Assembly: GCA_002428905.1 (NCBI GenBank) | Contig: DIYD01000077.1 | Coordinates: 1,292 to 14,319 of the forward strand | Source of the DNA: Bacteroidetes bacterium UBA6063 | GTDB lineage: Bacteria; Bacteroidota; Bacteroidia; NS11-12g; UBA9320 | DNA length: 13,028 nucleotides | Direction: 5' to 3' | Shown: positions 7,486-13,028 of the stretch, one piece after another | Layout: each line of letters opens with the position of its first letter | Numbering within the stretch: the stretch's first letter is position 1 | The notes under the pieces: generated by a model | What the model saw: only the letters and a program-made list of their open reading frames with translations | Database searches by the model: none | What the model was told of the DNA's origin: nothing | Translations under genes and position numbers: made by a program

Positions 7486-7851
7486 GCGCTTCATTAGCTG
7501 AAGCTTGTTCTGAAAAATAACCGCTATTGTTCGCGCTCTGTTTTTCGCTTCTTCGGCACGAATTCCGGCAAATTGTTCATCCACGTTCGTGGTGAAAAGT
7601 TCGACCCAACGTTCGAAATGCGTTTCATTTATGGGTAGAGGCATGTGTTTGGGGAATGGCCTCCCTTTGTAAGTGGCTGTTCCAAACAATATGGAATCCC
7701 AGAATTGATACATCCTGGGTAAATGGCTTTCCCAATGTACCTGGGCAAAGTCGTTAAACACGGGAGATAGTAAATCGTCTTGATTTACCCTGGCGTAGAA
7801 CGAGTCAACCATTTGCTTGACGTCGTCAAAGTTTGAAATGTCATTCAACAT
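7480..7851 (-). CDS. Group III truncated hemoglobin
   Basis: The 123-residue protein has the full length and conserved residues of group III (Ctb-like) truncated hemoglobins. It is cytoplasmic and binds heme; members are tied to nitric oxide or oxygen handling at low oxygen, but this one's function is unproven. Visible landmarks are Phe18-Tyr19 (B9-B10, with TyrB10 facing the distal pocket), HWESHLPRMYQFW at 39-51, the proximal His69 in KHMPLPI and Trp82 in HFERW (G8 position). The gene is monocistronic by appearance, with a 97-bp upstream gap holding a promoter-like pair and the palindrome at 7899-7912. It converges with the peroxiredoxin, with a 6-bp overlap of coding ends. A peroxide- and a possible NO/oxygen-defence gene thus sit back to back. 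Confidence 0.92.
   Translation of the reverse strand: MLNDISNFDDVKQMVDSFYARVNQDDLLSPVFNDFAQVHWESHLPRMYQFWDSILFGTATYKGRPFPKHMPLPINETHFERWVELFTTNVDEQFAGIRAEEAKNRARTIAVIFQNKLQLMKRL
7488..7504 (+). terminator. Weak hairpin after the peroxiredoxin gene
   Basis: GCTTCA (7488-7493) pairs with TGAAGC (7499-7504) around the loop TTAGC, three bases after the peroxiredoxin stop, followed by the short T-rich TTGTTCT. It lies inside the 3' end of the opposite gene. The stem is short and the T-tract poor, so this may not terminate transcription. Confidence 0.25.
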
Positions 7852-7867
7852 ATCTTCAGATTCGATG

Positions 7868-7895
7868 CAAAGTTGTGTGGTTTTCCATCCTCAAA
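7868..7895 (-). promoter_or_regulatory. Promoter-like pair upstream of the truncated hemoglobin
   Basis: On the minus strand a -33-like TTTG (7895-7892) is followed after 16 bases by CAACTTTG (7875-7868), one mismatch from TAnnTTTG. The spacing is at the short end, so the promoter looks weak and perhaps activator-dependent. The predicted transcription start is near 7862, about 11 bases before the ATG. Confidence 0.35.
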
Positions 7896-7898
7896 AAA

Positions 7899-7912
7899 AT
7901 GACCTTGGTCAT
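7899..7912. promoter_or_regulatory. Palindrome ATGACC-TT-GGTCAT, candidate operator of the hemoglobin gene
   Basis: This inverted repeat has 6-bp arms and a 2-base spacer. Its centre is about 43 bases upstream of the predicted hemoglobin start site, close to where class II Crp/Fnr activators bind. The core TGACC-N2-GGTCA also occurs at 1120-1131. On the minus strand it is followed by seven T, so the alternative is a short terminator hairpin (5-bp stem, CAAG loop) for the upstream propeller gene; the two roles are not exclusive. Confidence 0.45.
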
Positions 7913-7948
7913 ATTGTTGAGATCTGATTTCATACACTGATCCAGGGT

Positions 7949-9052
7949 TTACTCTATCCAATCGGCAATGAATATGTTCGTCCCAAATGAGTCTGTACCG
8001 TTACGACTCGATGAGAACAGTAACTTCTTGCCGTTAAATGAAAACATGGGGTAAGCATTGAACACACTTGCATGTGTAATCTGTTCAAGACCGCTACCAT
8101 CTTCGTTTATCGTATAGAGTTGAAATTCTTTTCCCGTTTCGGAACCGTGATTACTGCTGAATATAATCTTGTTCCCATCAGGGTGATAGGTTGGAGCCAG
8201 GATTGTGCCTCCTAATTCCGTGACCTGACGTAGATCGGTGCCATCGCTATTTGACACAAAAATTTCCACATGGGTTGGGTCAATAATACCTTGTTGCAGG
8301 TACTCCGAATATCTCTTTATTTCCAGGTCGGTTTTAGGACGAGAGGACAGAAAAACCAGCTTTGATCCATCCGGAGAGAAACAAGCACTACCATCGTATC
8401 CAAACGCGTCTGTGATTTGTTTTACCTTGCTTCCATCGATAAGCATGGTGTAGAGCTCAAGGTCACCGGAACGGTTGGAGGTAAATACAATTTTATCGCC
8501 TTTCGGTGATGTGGTAGCTTCCGCATCATAGCCTGGTTCACTGGTAAGTTGTTCTGAAATGTCACCATCCAGGTCCGAGACAAAAATGTCAAAACCGTCA
8601 TAAATTGGCCAAAGCTGATGACCTGAATAAGAATCTGGAAAAGTGGGACATTCGTCGGTAGCAAGGTGGGAAGAACTAAAGAGAATGTGTCCGCCATCTT
8701 GCATAAAATAACCACCGATGGCCCGTCCTGTGCCAGTGCTCACCAATGTTGCGTTTCCGGTGTCTTTTTGAGCCTCTTCGATATTCATCATAAACACCTG
8801 ATCACATCGTACACCCCAACCTCCGAATCCACGTTGGAATACAACATTGCGATGGTTATAACTGAAACGTGGAAATGTGGTAGTACTCCCAAAGGTCAAT
8901 TGTCTGACGTTGGCAATATGTGGCTCGGTAGAGTCTGAAAGTGATGGACGTTGAAGCTTTTCCGACCTCGATGATTGACCCTCATGCTTACGATCGTTTT
9001 GAGTGCAAGCAGCAAATAGAACAATAAGGTATACACAGATGAGGACTCTCAT
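7949..9052 (-). CDS. PD40 (TolB-like) beta-propeller lipoprotein
   Basis: The 367-residue protein begins with a lipoprotein-type signal ending FAAC with Cys16; phenylalanine at -3 of the lipobox is slightly unusual. A low-complexity linker (17-44) leads to WD40-like/PD40 blade repeats. These are visible as RQLTFG (50-55), SEQLT...DAEATTSPKGDKIVFTSNRSGDLELY (166-201, quoted with a gap), VKQIT...SACFSPDGSKLVFLSSR (210-238, with a gap), LRQVT...APTYHPDGNKIIFSSN (274-301, with a gap) and LEQIT...YPMFSFNGKKLLFSSSRNGT (322-353, with a gap). The fold resembles the TolB C-terminal propeller, but there is no TolB N-terminal domain and no Pal or TolA gene nearby, so I do not call it TolB. It probably acts at the outer membrane or in the periplasm; partner and ligand are unknown. 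It lies 41 bp downstream of the HmuY-like gene and may belong to the same operon. Confidence 0.85.
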   Translation of the reverse strand: MRVLICVYLIVLFAACTQNDRKHEGQSSRSEKLQRPSLSDSTEPHIANVRQLTFGSTTTFPRFSYNHRNVVFQRGFGGWGVRCDQVFMMNIEEAQKDTGNATLVSTGTGRAIGGYFMQDGGHILFSSSHLATDECPTFPDSYSGHQLWPIYDGFDIFVSDLDGDISEQLTSEPGYDAEATTSPKGDKIVFTSNRSGDLELYTMLIDGSKVKQITDAFGYDGSACFSPDGSKLVFLSSRPKTDLEIKRYSEYLQQGIIDPTHVEIFVSNSDGTDLRQVTELGGTILAPTYHPDGNKIIFSSNHGSETGKEFQLYTINEDGSGLEQITHASVFNAYPMFSFNGKKLLFSSSRNGTDSFGTNIFIADWIE

Positions 9053-9079
9053 TGACTGAAATGATGTTGCAATCTTACC

Positions 9080-9093
9080 TCCGAAATTTCGGA
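9080..9093. promoter_or_regulatory. 14-bp perfect palindrome TCCGAAATTTCGGA
   Basis: This perfect palindrome directly abuts the stop codon of the HmuY-like gene and fills a third of the 41-bp gap before the propeller gene. No T-run follows on the minus strand, so it is not a classical terminator. It could be an operator or an RNA processing or partial termination site that lowers expression of the last gene. Confidence 0.3.
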
Positions 9094-10107
9094 TTATAAA
9101 CTTTTAAACCTGAATCTTGTCAGACTGCGATTTATATCGCTTTTAGAAAATTTGAGGAATTCAAGCGCATAATAATTCCGATCTTCATCTTTGATGATGT
9201 ACGTGTTATCGGAAGTAATAACGTATTGTTTCTCCGGTTTTAGCCAATTAAACCAGTTTCTGCCAATGTAATTGGTGGTGTCATTAAACACATGGCCTTC
9301 AATTTCAAAAAAGTCCAGATTGTCGAAATTGCCCGTACTGTCCAGAGTTACGTGGCGCTGATATGGGTTTAACAATACGCCTTCAACCAATTCATATCTT
9401 CGAGGTAACGGAATAGCATCTGGGTAAGCCTCCTTGGCACCCATCGGTGCTGCATACGACGTGAAGAGGATATCCCAGTCTTCTTTAGGCGGTTCAAGAT
9501 GAAGTACCTCTTTGGTCTTTAAGGAAAGGTGAACAAAATTGAAACTATCGTTTCGGGGAATAATAAATTCTTCTTTCTGGTTGTTGTCCAAATCGCTAAT
9601 CAGGATATTGTATCGATTATCGGTATACTTTCGAATCTTCATTTTAATCATGGTTGTTGGCATTCCCTTAAGATCAACCCCCATATTGATGATGTATACA
9701 TTTCCGTAGCTCTGCGGATTGTCAAATGAGAAATCACCCCAATCCCCTAAACAACTGATGGTGCCACGGCCACTGCAATCGTCATACTCCCAATCGTAAT
9801 CCTCGTAGTGATACGTAGCATCAAAATCTTTTGATTCCGTGTTGTAACTGCTCATTCCACGGGCACTATTGAGTAGGATCGAGTAGTCGTCTTCTTTACA
9901 ACTGAATGCGAGATCCCAGTCTTCCACGCTATTCGATTTTACCTGTGATCGTGAACCGAAACTGTAATAGACCTGCCCGTTTACAGGTCGGTATGTCGAC
10001 AACGTAACATACTCATCTGGTAAAGGAAGAATGGGATATTCTTCTGTAAAACAACCAGAGAGCATTGTTGCCAGTATAAATAGCGCTATGTGTATTTGTT
10101 TTTTCAA
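9094..10107 (-). CDS. HmuY-like lipoprotein coupled to a TonB-dependent receptor
   Basis: The 337-residue protein has a classical lipobox LSGC with Cys19, so it is an outer-membrane lipoprotein. Two halves each carry a Trp-Asp motif seen in the HmuY family: EDWDLAFSCKEDDYSILLNS (62-81) and EDWDILFTSY (209-218), the latter followed by YELVEGVLLNPYQ (238-250). HmuY proteins bind heme or related ligands and hand them to a partner receptor; that role is inferred here, and no heme-ligand residues are identified. Three cysteines (70, 111, 119) follow the lipidated one. The start is TTG at 10107, overlapping the receptor TGA stop as TTGA; the next in-frame ATG falls inside the signal peptide, so TTG is the only sensible start. 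This overlap ties its translation to the receptor. A non-heme substrate-binding role is the main alternative. Confidence 0.65.
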   Translation of the reverse strand: MKKQIHIALFILATMLSGCFTEEYPILPLPDEYVTLSTYRPVNGQVYYSFGSRSQVKSNSVEDWDLAFSCKEDDYSILLNSARGMSSYNTESKDFDATYHYEDYDWEYDDCSGRGTISCLGDWGDFSFDNPQSYGNVYIINMGVDLKGMPTTMIKMKIRKYTDNRYNILISDLDNNQKEEFIIPRNDSFNFVHLSLKTKEVLHLEPPKEDWDILFTSYAAPMGAKEAYPDAIPLPRRYELVEGVLLNPYQRHVTLDSTGNFDNLDFFEIEGHVFNDTTNYIGRNWFNWLKPEKQYVITSDNTYIIKDEDRNYYALEFLKFSKSDINRSLTRFRFKSL

Positions 10108-12086
10108 AAATTGGCGATTAATGAAAACCAGTACCTGCGGCCAAAATCGATAGACAATGGTTCTGTGCGAAGAATTTCATCATCACTGAAACGATCTAAT
10201 GGCCTGTAAACAGATGAAACGTTAAACGTGTCTGTTATATTCTTTAAACCGATCAATGCATAAAATGGTGTTTGGAACAAACGTTTTTTGACCGAAAAAT
10301 CAACTAACCAGAACGGAGATTGGTAGTAATCTTCCAAATCGCCCACTGAATTACGACGCGTTTCGGAACGTGTGCCTGTATATTTTCCTGCAGTTGTAAA
10401 GACCATGCCGGCCGGGAGTAATTTATAGGACAATTTAAACAGAATTTCCTGAGAAAAATAGTAGTTCCCAAGTTCTTCAGGAAATTGATTGATACCAATG
10501 TTGTTAGCCGATACCAGAACGTCGAAGTGATCACCATTTCTGGTAATGTTTAAACTTTGACCCATGATTTTCGAAGATCGGTTATTGTTGAACTGATATT
10601 GTTGCGTTGCGGAGTCAACCAGTTGTAATTCAATGCTGTTCTGACTGTTAATCCAAAAAAGGTTGGTATAGACCAGTACGCGGTTGGATTTAATCTTCAG
10701 CGTGGTGTTAAATTGGTTGAAGGTCTCTGATTGTAAATCCAGGTTTCTTGAGATATTGAGGCCTGGGTTCTCAAATGTGTAAAACATCTCATTAAAACTA
10801 GGGGTTCGAAATGCGTTGCTGTAGTTCATCAACAGTGTGGCTGAATCACTCATTTGGTATTTGAAACCACCTTCGAACGTTGGTTGAGTAAAAAAGCGGT
10901 TGCTGTTCATGTAACGCACACCACCGCGGAATGCGAAGTCCTGGTTTACGGTGTACCGGGCTTTGGCCAATACTGATATAGAAGTAATGTTTGTTTTAAC
11001 CGTACGAAGGATCGTACGTCTCAGGTCACGCTGATGACTGAATTCGAGTCCGGCGTCATAGTTGAATTTGTGTTGATCGGAATTCTTGGCAATATGCACC
11101 TGATTGAAGTACTCGTCGTAATGCAATTTATCAAAGGCTTCGATTTCGTCATCTACTGTAGAATTCAAATCACTCAGAATTTTTATGGTCTTATGATTGT
11201 GTAGCGAGTAGTTCGTGTAAGAATGACTGAAGTCAAGCGTGTGGTACTTGCTAATCTTACCTTTAATTCCGGCATGAGCGATGGTGTTGTTCACCAGCTG
11301 GTCTGTATCGTAAGCTCGAAGTGTGTTCGGTATAGGGTACCCTCGATCCTGTACTTTTGAGCGGATATGATTCAGGGATACGAATGCATCCAATTCATTC
11401 AATAGTCGGTAGGTGTAATTGGCTTGAAGGTGTTGCCGAAGTCGCGGTTTCCATTGAAATACACGGGAACTATCGGTTCCACCAACACCCGAAAAGAAGA
11501 ATTGACCGAATGTAACATTTGCATTGTGGCGCCCAAAGTTGAGGCCACCTTTCGCGAAAGCGTTTAAGTCTCCTTTACTTGATGTGTTCACATTTACTTT
11601 GCCATACCATACCTTGTTTGGTCGTCGTTCCGTGATGATATTGATGGTTGCCAGAGCAGCATTGGATCCATTATATACACTGTTGGATCCCGTCAAAATT
11701 TCCACCTGTTTTACATCGAGTAGCGATATTTTAGAAAGGTCAATGAAGTCAATAGACGTTTGAAATATGGGGAGCCCATCCAATAAAACTTTGATGTGCT
11801 TGCGGTCTGTGCCAAAGTAGTTCAGCGAGAATCCGTCTTTACCCTCGTACACCGAGAAGTAGTTTAGGCTGTATTGCAGTACATCGTTAAGTGTTTGGAA
11901 GTTCAGGAGTTCTATTTCCTCGGCGGTAATAACGCGTATGTTGTCAAACGACTCCGACAAGCGGTACGGACTGGTTGCACCCGTGTGCACTTCAGGATTT
12001 TCATCAATGAGTTGAGCGTACCCAATTCCCGACAGCATTAGGAAGAATAGAAACACACACCCATAAGTCAACACGTTAGTTTTCAC
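10104..12086 (-). CDS. TonB-dependent outer-membrane receptor
   Basis: The 660-residue protein has a signal peptide (about 1-24, ending GYA), a plug domain (about 44-153) and a 22-strand-type barrel (about 160-660) ending in phenylalanine, as outer-membrane barrels do. Plug landmarks are VITAEEIELLNFQTLNDVLQ (52-71), VLLDGLPIF (100-108), VEILTGSNSVYNGSNA (128-143) and ATINIIT (146-152). Barrel signs include FRTPSFNEMFY and the closing strand FGRRYWFSLIANF. It lacks the N-terminal carboxypeptidase-like domain of SusC-type receptors, and its size suits heme, siderophore, metal or vitamin uptake. The substrate cannot be read from the sequence; the metal permease upstream and HmuY-like gene downstream favour heme or a metal complex. 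The start is GTG at 12086, with an in-frame stop upstream and no earlier usable start. Confidence 0.93.
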   Translation of the reverse strand: MKTNVLTYGCVFLFFLMLSGIGYAQLIDENPEVHTGATSPYRLSESFDNIRVITAEEIELLNFQTLNDVLQYSLNYFSVYEGKDGFSLNYFGTDRKHIKVLLDGLPIFQTSIDFIDLSKISLLDVKQVEILTGSNSVYNGSNAALATINIITERRPNKVWYGKVNVNTSSKGDLNAFAKGGLNFGRHNANVTFGQFFFSGVGGTDSSRVFQWKPRLRQHLQANYTYRLLNELDAFVSLNHIRSKVQDRGYPIPNTLRAYDTDQLVNNTIAHAGIKGKISKYHTLDFSHSYTNYSLHNHKTIKILSDLNSTVDDEIEAFDKLHYDEYFNQVHIAKNSDQHKFNYDAGLEFSHQRDLRRTILRTVKTNITSISVLAKARYTVNQDFAFRGGVRYMNSNRFFTQPTFEGGFKYQMSDSATLLMNYSNAFRTPSFNEMFYTFENPGLNISRNLDLQSETFNQFNTTLKIKSNRVLVYTNLFWINSQNSIELQLVDSATQQYQFNNNRSSKIMGQSLNITRNGDHFDVLVSANNIGINQFPEELGNYYFSQEILFKLSYKLLPAGMVFTTAGKYTGTRSETRRNSVGDLEDYYQSPFWLVDFSVKKRLFQTPFYALIGLKNITDTFNVSSVYRPLDRFSDDEILRTEPLSIDFGRRYWFSLIANF

Positions 12087-12094
12087 CGCTTTTG

Positions 12095-12102
12095 CAAATT
12101 TA
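12095..12102 (-). promoter_or_regulatory. -7 element TAaaTTTG just upstream of the receptor
   Basis: TAAATTTG (12102-12095 on the minus strand) matches TAnnTTTG exactly and ends 8 bases before the GTG start. No TTG at the usual -33 distance is seen. If used, it would let the receptor and HmuY-like genes be transcribed apart from the permease, with an almost leaderless message. Confidence 0.35.
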
Positions 12103-12135
12103 AGTATGAGCGTCTCAATTCGTGTCTTTATTCAG

Positions 12136-13020
12136 TTAAACCTGTGTCAGCGTCTTGTTTTCAAGACTTTTGTTTCGACGGATAATGTGGAGTAGTCTGG
12201 TATAGATGAAAGCAGCGGTAAATTCAAGACCTATGACCGTGGTAATTGCACCGGCTATGGAACCGTGCAACCATGAAGCGACATAATATCCAAGTATGGA
12301 TGCCAGTATACCTAGTGCTACAGCCAGTTTGAGCATGTTTGCAAACTTGCGTGTGAGTAAGAATGCTGTTGCTGCAGGGCCGACTATAAATGCGATTACG
12401 AGCACCGCACCAACCGACTCAAAACTAACAACCGTTGTGAGCGAAACGCCGGCCATCAGGTAATACTGCCAGAAGGTGATATTAATGCCAATCGCGGCAG
12501 CAAAGGCCTCATCAAACGTGGTAAGAACCAATTTTCGATAGCCGAGGTAGACACTTAAGAGAATAAGTATCAGCGTAGCGCTTAGAATCCAAACCTGTCT
12601 TGGCCCGAGGTTCATTCCATTCCAGGTCATTATGTCGAGTGGTACATAGGCAATTTCACCATACAACACACACTCCTGATCCAGGTCTACATCGTTACTA
12701 AAGAGTGAAATGAGGATAATCCCGACGGCAAATAAGAACGTATAGGAAATACCAATACTCGCATCTTGTTGCAGCTTAACCTTTTTATTAAAGAATTGTA
12801 TAAAGTAGGTTACGAGCATTCCACTGGCTGCAGCTCCCACGAGCATCGGTATGGATGCTCTACTGCCCGTGAGCAAATAAGCGATTACGATACCCGGTAG
12901 TACAGCATGAGAAATGGCATCACCAATCATGGCCATCTTACGCATGATAAGAAAACAGCCCAATATGGCGGATGTAGTGGCGACCAAAGACGCTGTTAAT
13001 ATGATCCAAAAATCTGTCAT
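12136..13020 (-). CDS. Metal ABC transporter permease, ABC-3 family (Mn/Zn/Fe)
   Basis: The 294-residue inner-membrane protein is a full-length ABC-3 (ZnuB/TroC/MntB-type) permease. Hydrophobic segments lie at about 5-25, 38-52, 57-76, 91-108, 144-160, 185-220, 228-249 and 256-279. Family signatures are MIGDAISHAVLPGIV (31-45), DLDQECVLYGEIAYVPLD (112-129), FDEAFAAAIGI (169-179) and SVGAVLVIAFIVGPAATA (202-219). The CVLYGEI stretch is more like the TroC/TroD manganese/zinc group than ZnuB, but the metal cannot be fixed from sequence. The ATG at 13020 is preceded directly by TAG and overlaps a TGA in another frame. An upstream gene, probably a second permease or the ATPase, therefore likely ends within a few bases, beyond the edge. 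The receptor starts 49 bp downstream. Confidence 0.92.
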   Translation of the reverse strand: MTDFWIILTASLVATTSAILGCFLIMRKMAMIGDAISHAVLPGIVIAYLLTGSRASIPMLVGAAASGMLVTYFIQFFNKKVKLQQDASIGISYTFLFAVGIILISLFSNDVDLDQECVLYGEIAYVPLDIMTWNGMNLGPRQVWILSATLILILLSVYLGYRKLVLTTFDEAFAAAIGINITFWQYYLMAGVSLTTVVSFESVGAVLVIAFIVGPAATAFLLTRKFANMLKLAVALGILASILGYYVASWLHGSIAGAITTVIGLEFTAAFIYTRLLHIIRRNKSLENKTLTQV

Positions 13021-13028
13021 CTAATACG

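Noticed and set aside
8422..8715. 97-residue open frame on the same strand as the propeller lipoprotein
   Set aside because: It is a shifted frame of the PD40 gene, whose repeats read through this stretch without a break.
7949..9052. Naming the propeller lipoprotein TolB
   Set aside because: It lacks the TolB N-terminal domain and Tol-Pal neighbours and has a lipobox, so only the PD40/propeller call is supported.
10304..10537. 77-residue open frame within the TonB receptor
   Set aside because: It is an out-of-frame shadow; the receptor frame carries continuous barrel strands here.

Overview
The window looks like chromosomal DNA of a Bacteroidota bacterium (Flavobacteriales, Cytophagales or a relative; I cannot place it more finely). 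The grounds are: several promoter elements of the TAnnTTTG type, few Shine-Dalgarno sequences, a secreted protein built of SprB-like Ig repeats, an M23 peptidase of the long Bacteroidota type, a group III truncated hemoglobin, and a TonB-dependent receptor translationally coupled to a HmuY-like lipoprotein. I see no tRNA, rRNA, CRISPR array, transposase or phage gene. Coding density is high; the longest gap between genes is about 200 bp.

Layout. Positions 1-962 (minus) hold the N-terminal part of a large secreted repeat protein that runs off the left edge. A 202-bp divergent spacer with several repeated or palindromic motifs separates it from an AI-2E/PerM-family membrane protein (1165-2256, plus). 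That gene meets, tail to tail with one base between, an unrecognised outer-membrane-barrel-like protein with an extra C-terminal domain (2258-3400, minus). Upstream of that on the minus strand is an ALDH7/antiquitin-type aldehyde dehydrogenase (3485-5020), probably for lysine or pipecolate catabolism. A 117-bp divergent spacer leads to a two-gene plus-strand operon: a membrane-anchored M23 peptidase (5138-7009) and a BCP/PrxQ peroxiredoxin (7018-7485). The peroxiredoxin overlaps, tail to tail, a group III truncated hemoglobin (7480-7851, minus).

From 7949 to the right edge all genes lie on the minus strand. In transcription order they are an ABC-3 family metal permease (13020-12136), a TonB-dependent receptor (12086-10104, GTG start), a HmuY-like lipoprotein (10107-9094, TTG start overlapping the receptor stop) and a PD40 beta-propeller lipoprotein (9052-7949). 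Permease, receptor and HmuY-like lipoprotein together suggest a metal or heme acquisition locus whose remaining ABC genes lie beyond the right edge.

The best candidate for something not yet described is regulatory: the palindrome TGACC-N2-GGTCA occurs twice, both times between genes, upstream of the truncated hemoglobin and of the AI-2E-family gene. Its TGA-N6-TCA geometry is that of Crp/Fnr-family sites. The main alternative is that the hemoglobin-side copy, followed by seven T on the minus strand, is part of a terminator. The second candidate is the composition of the metal/heme cassette.
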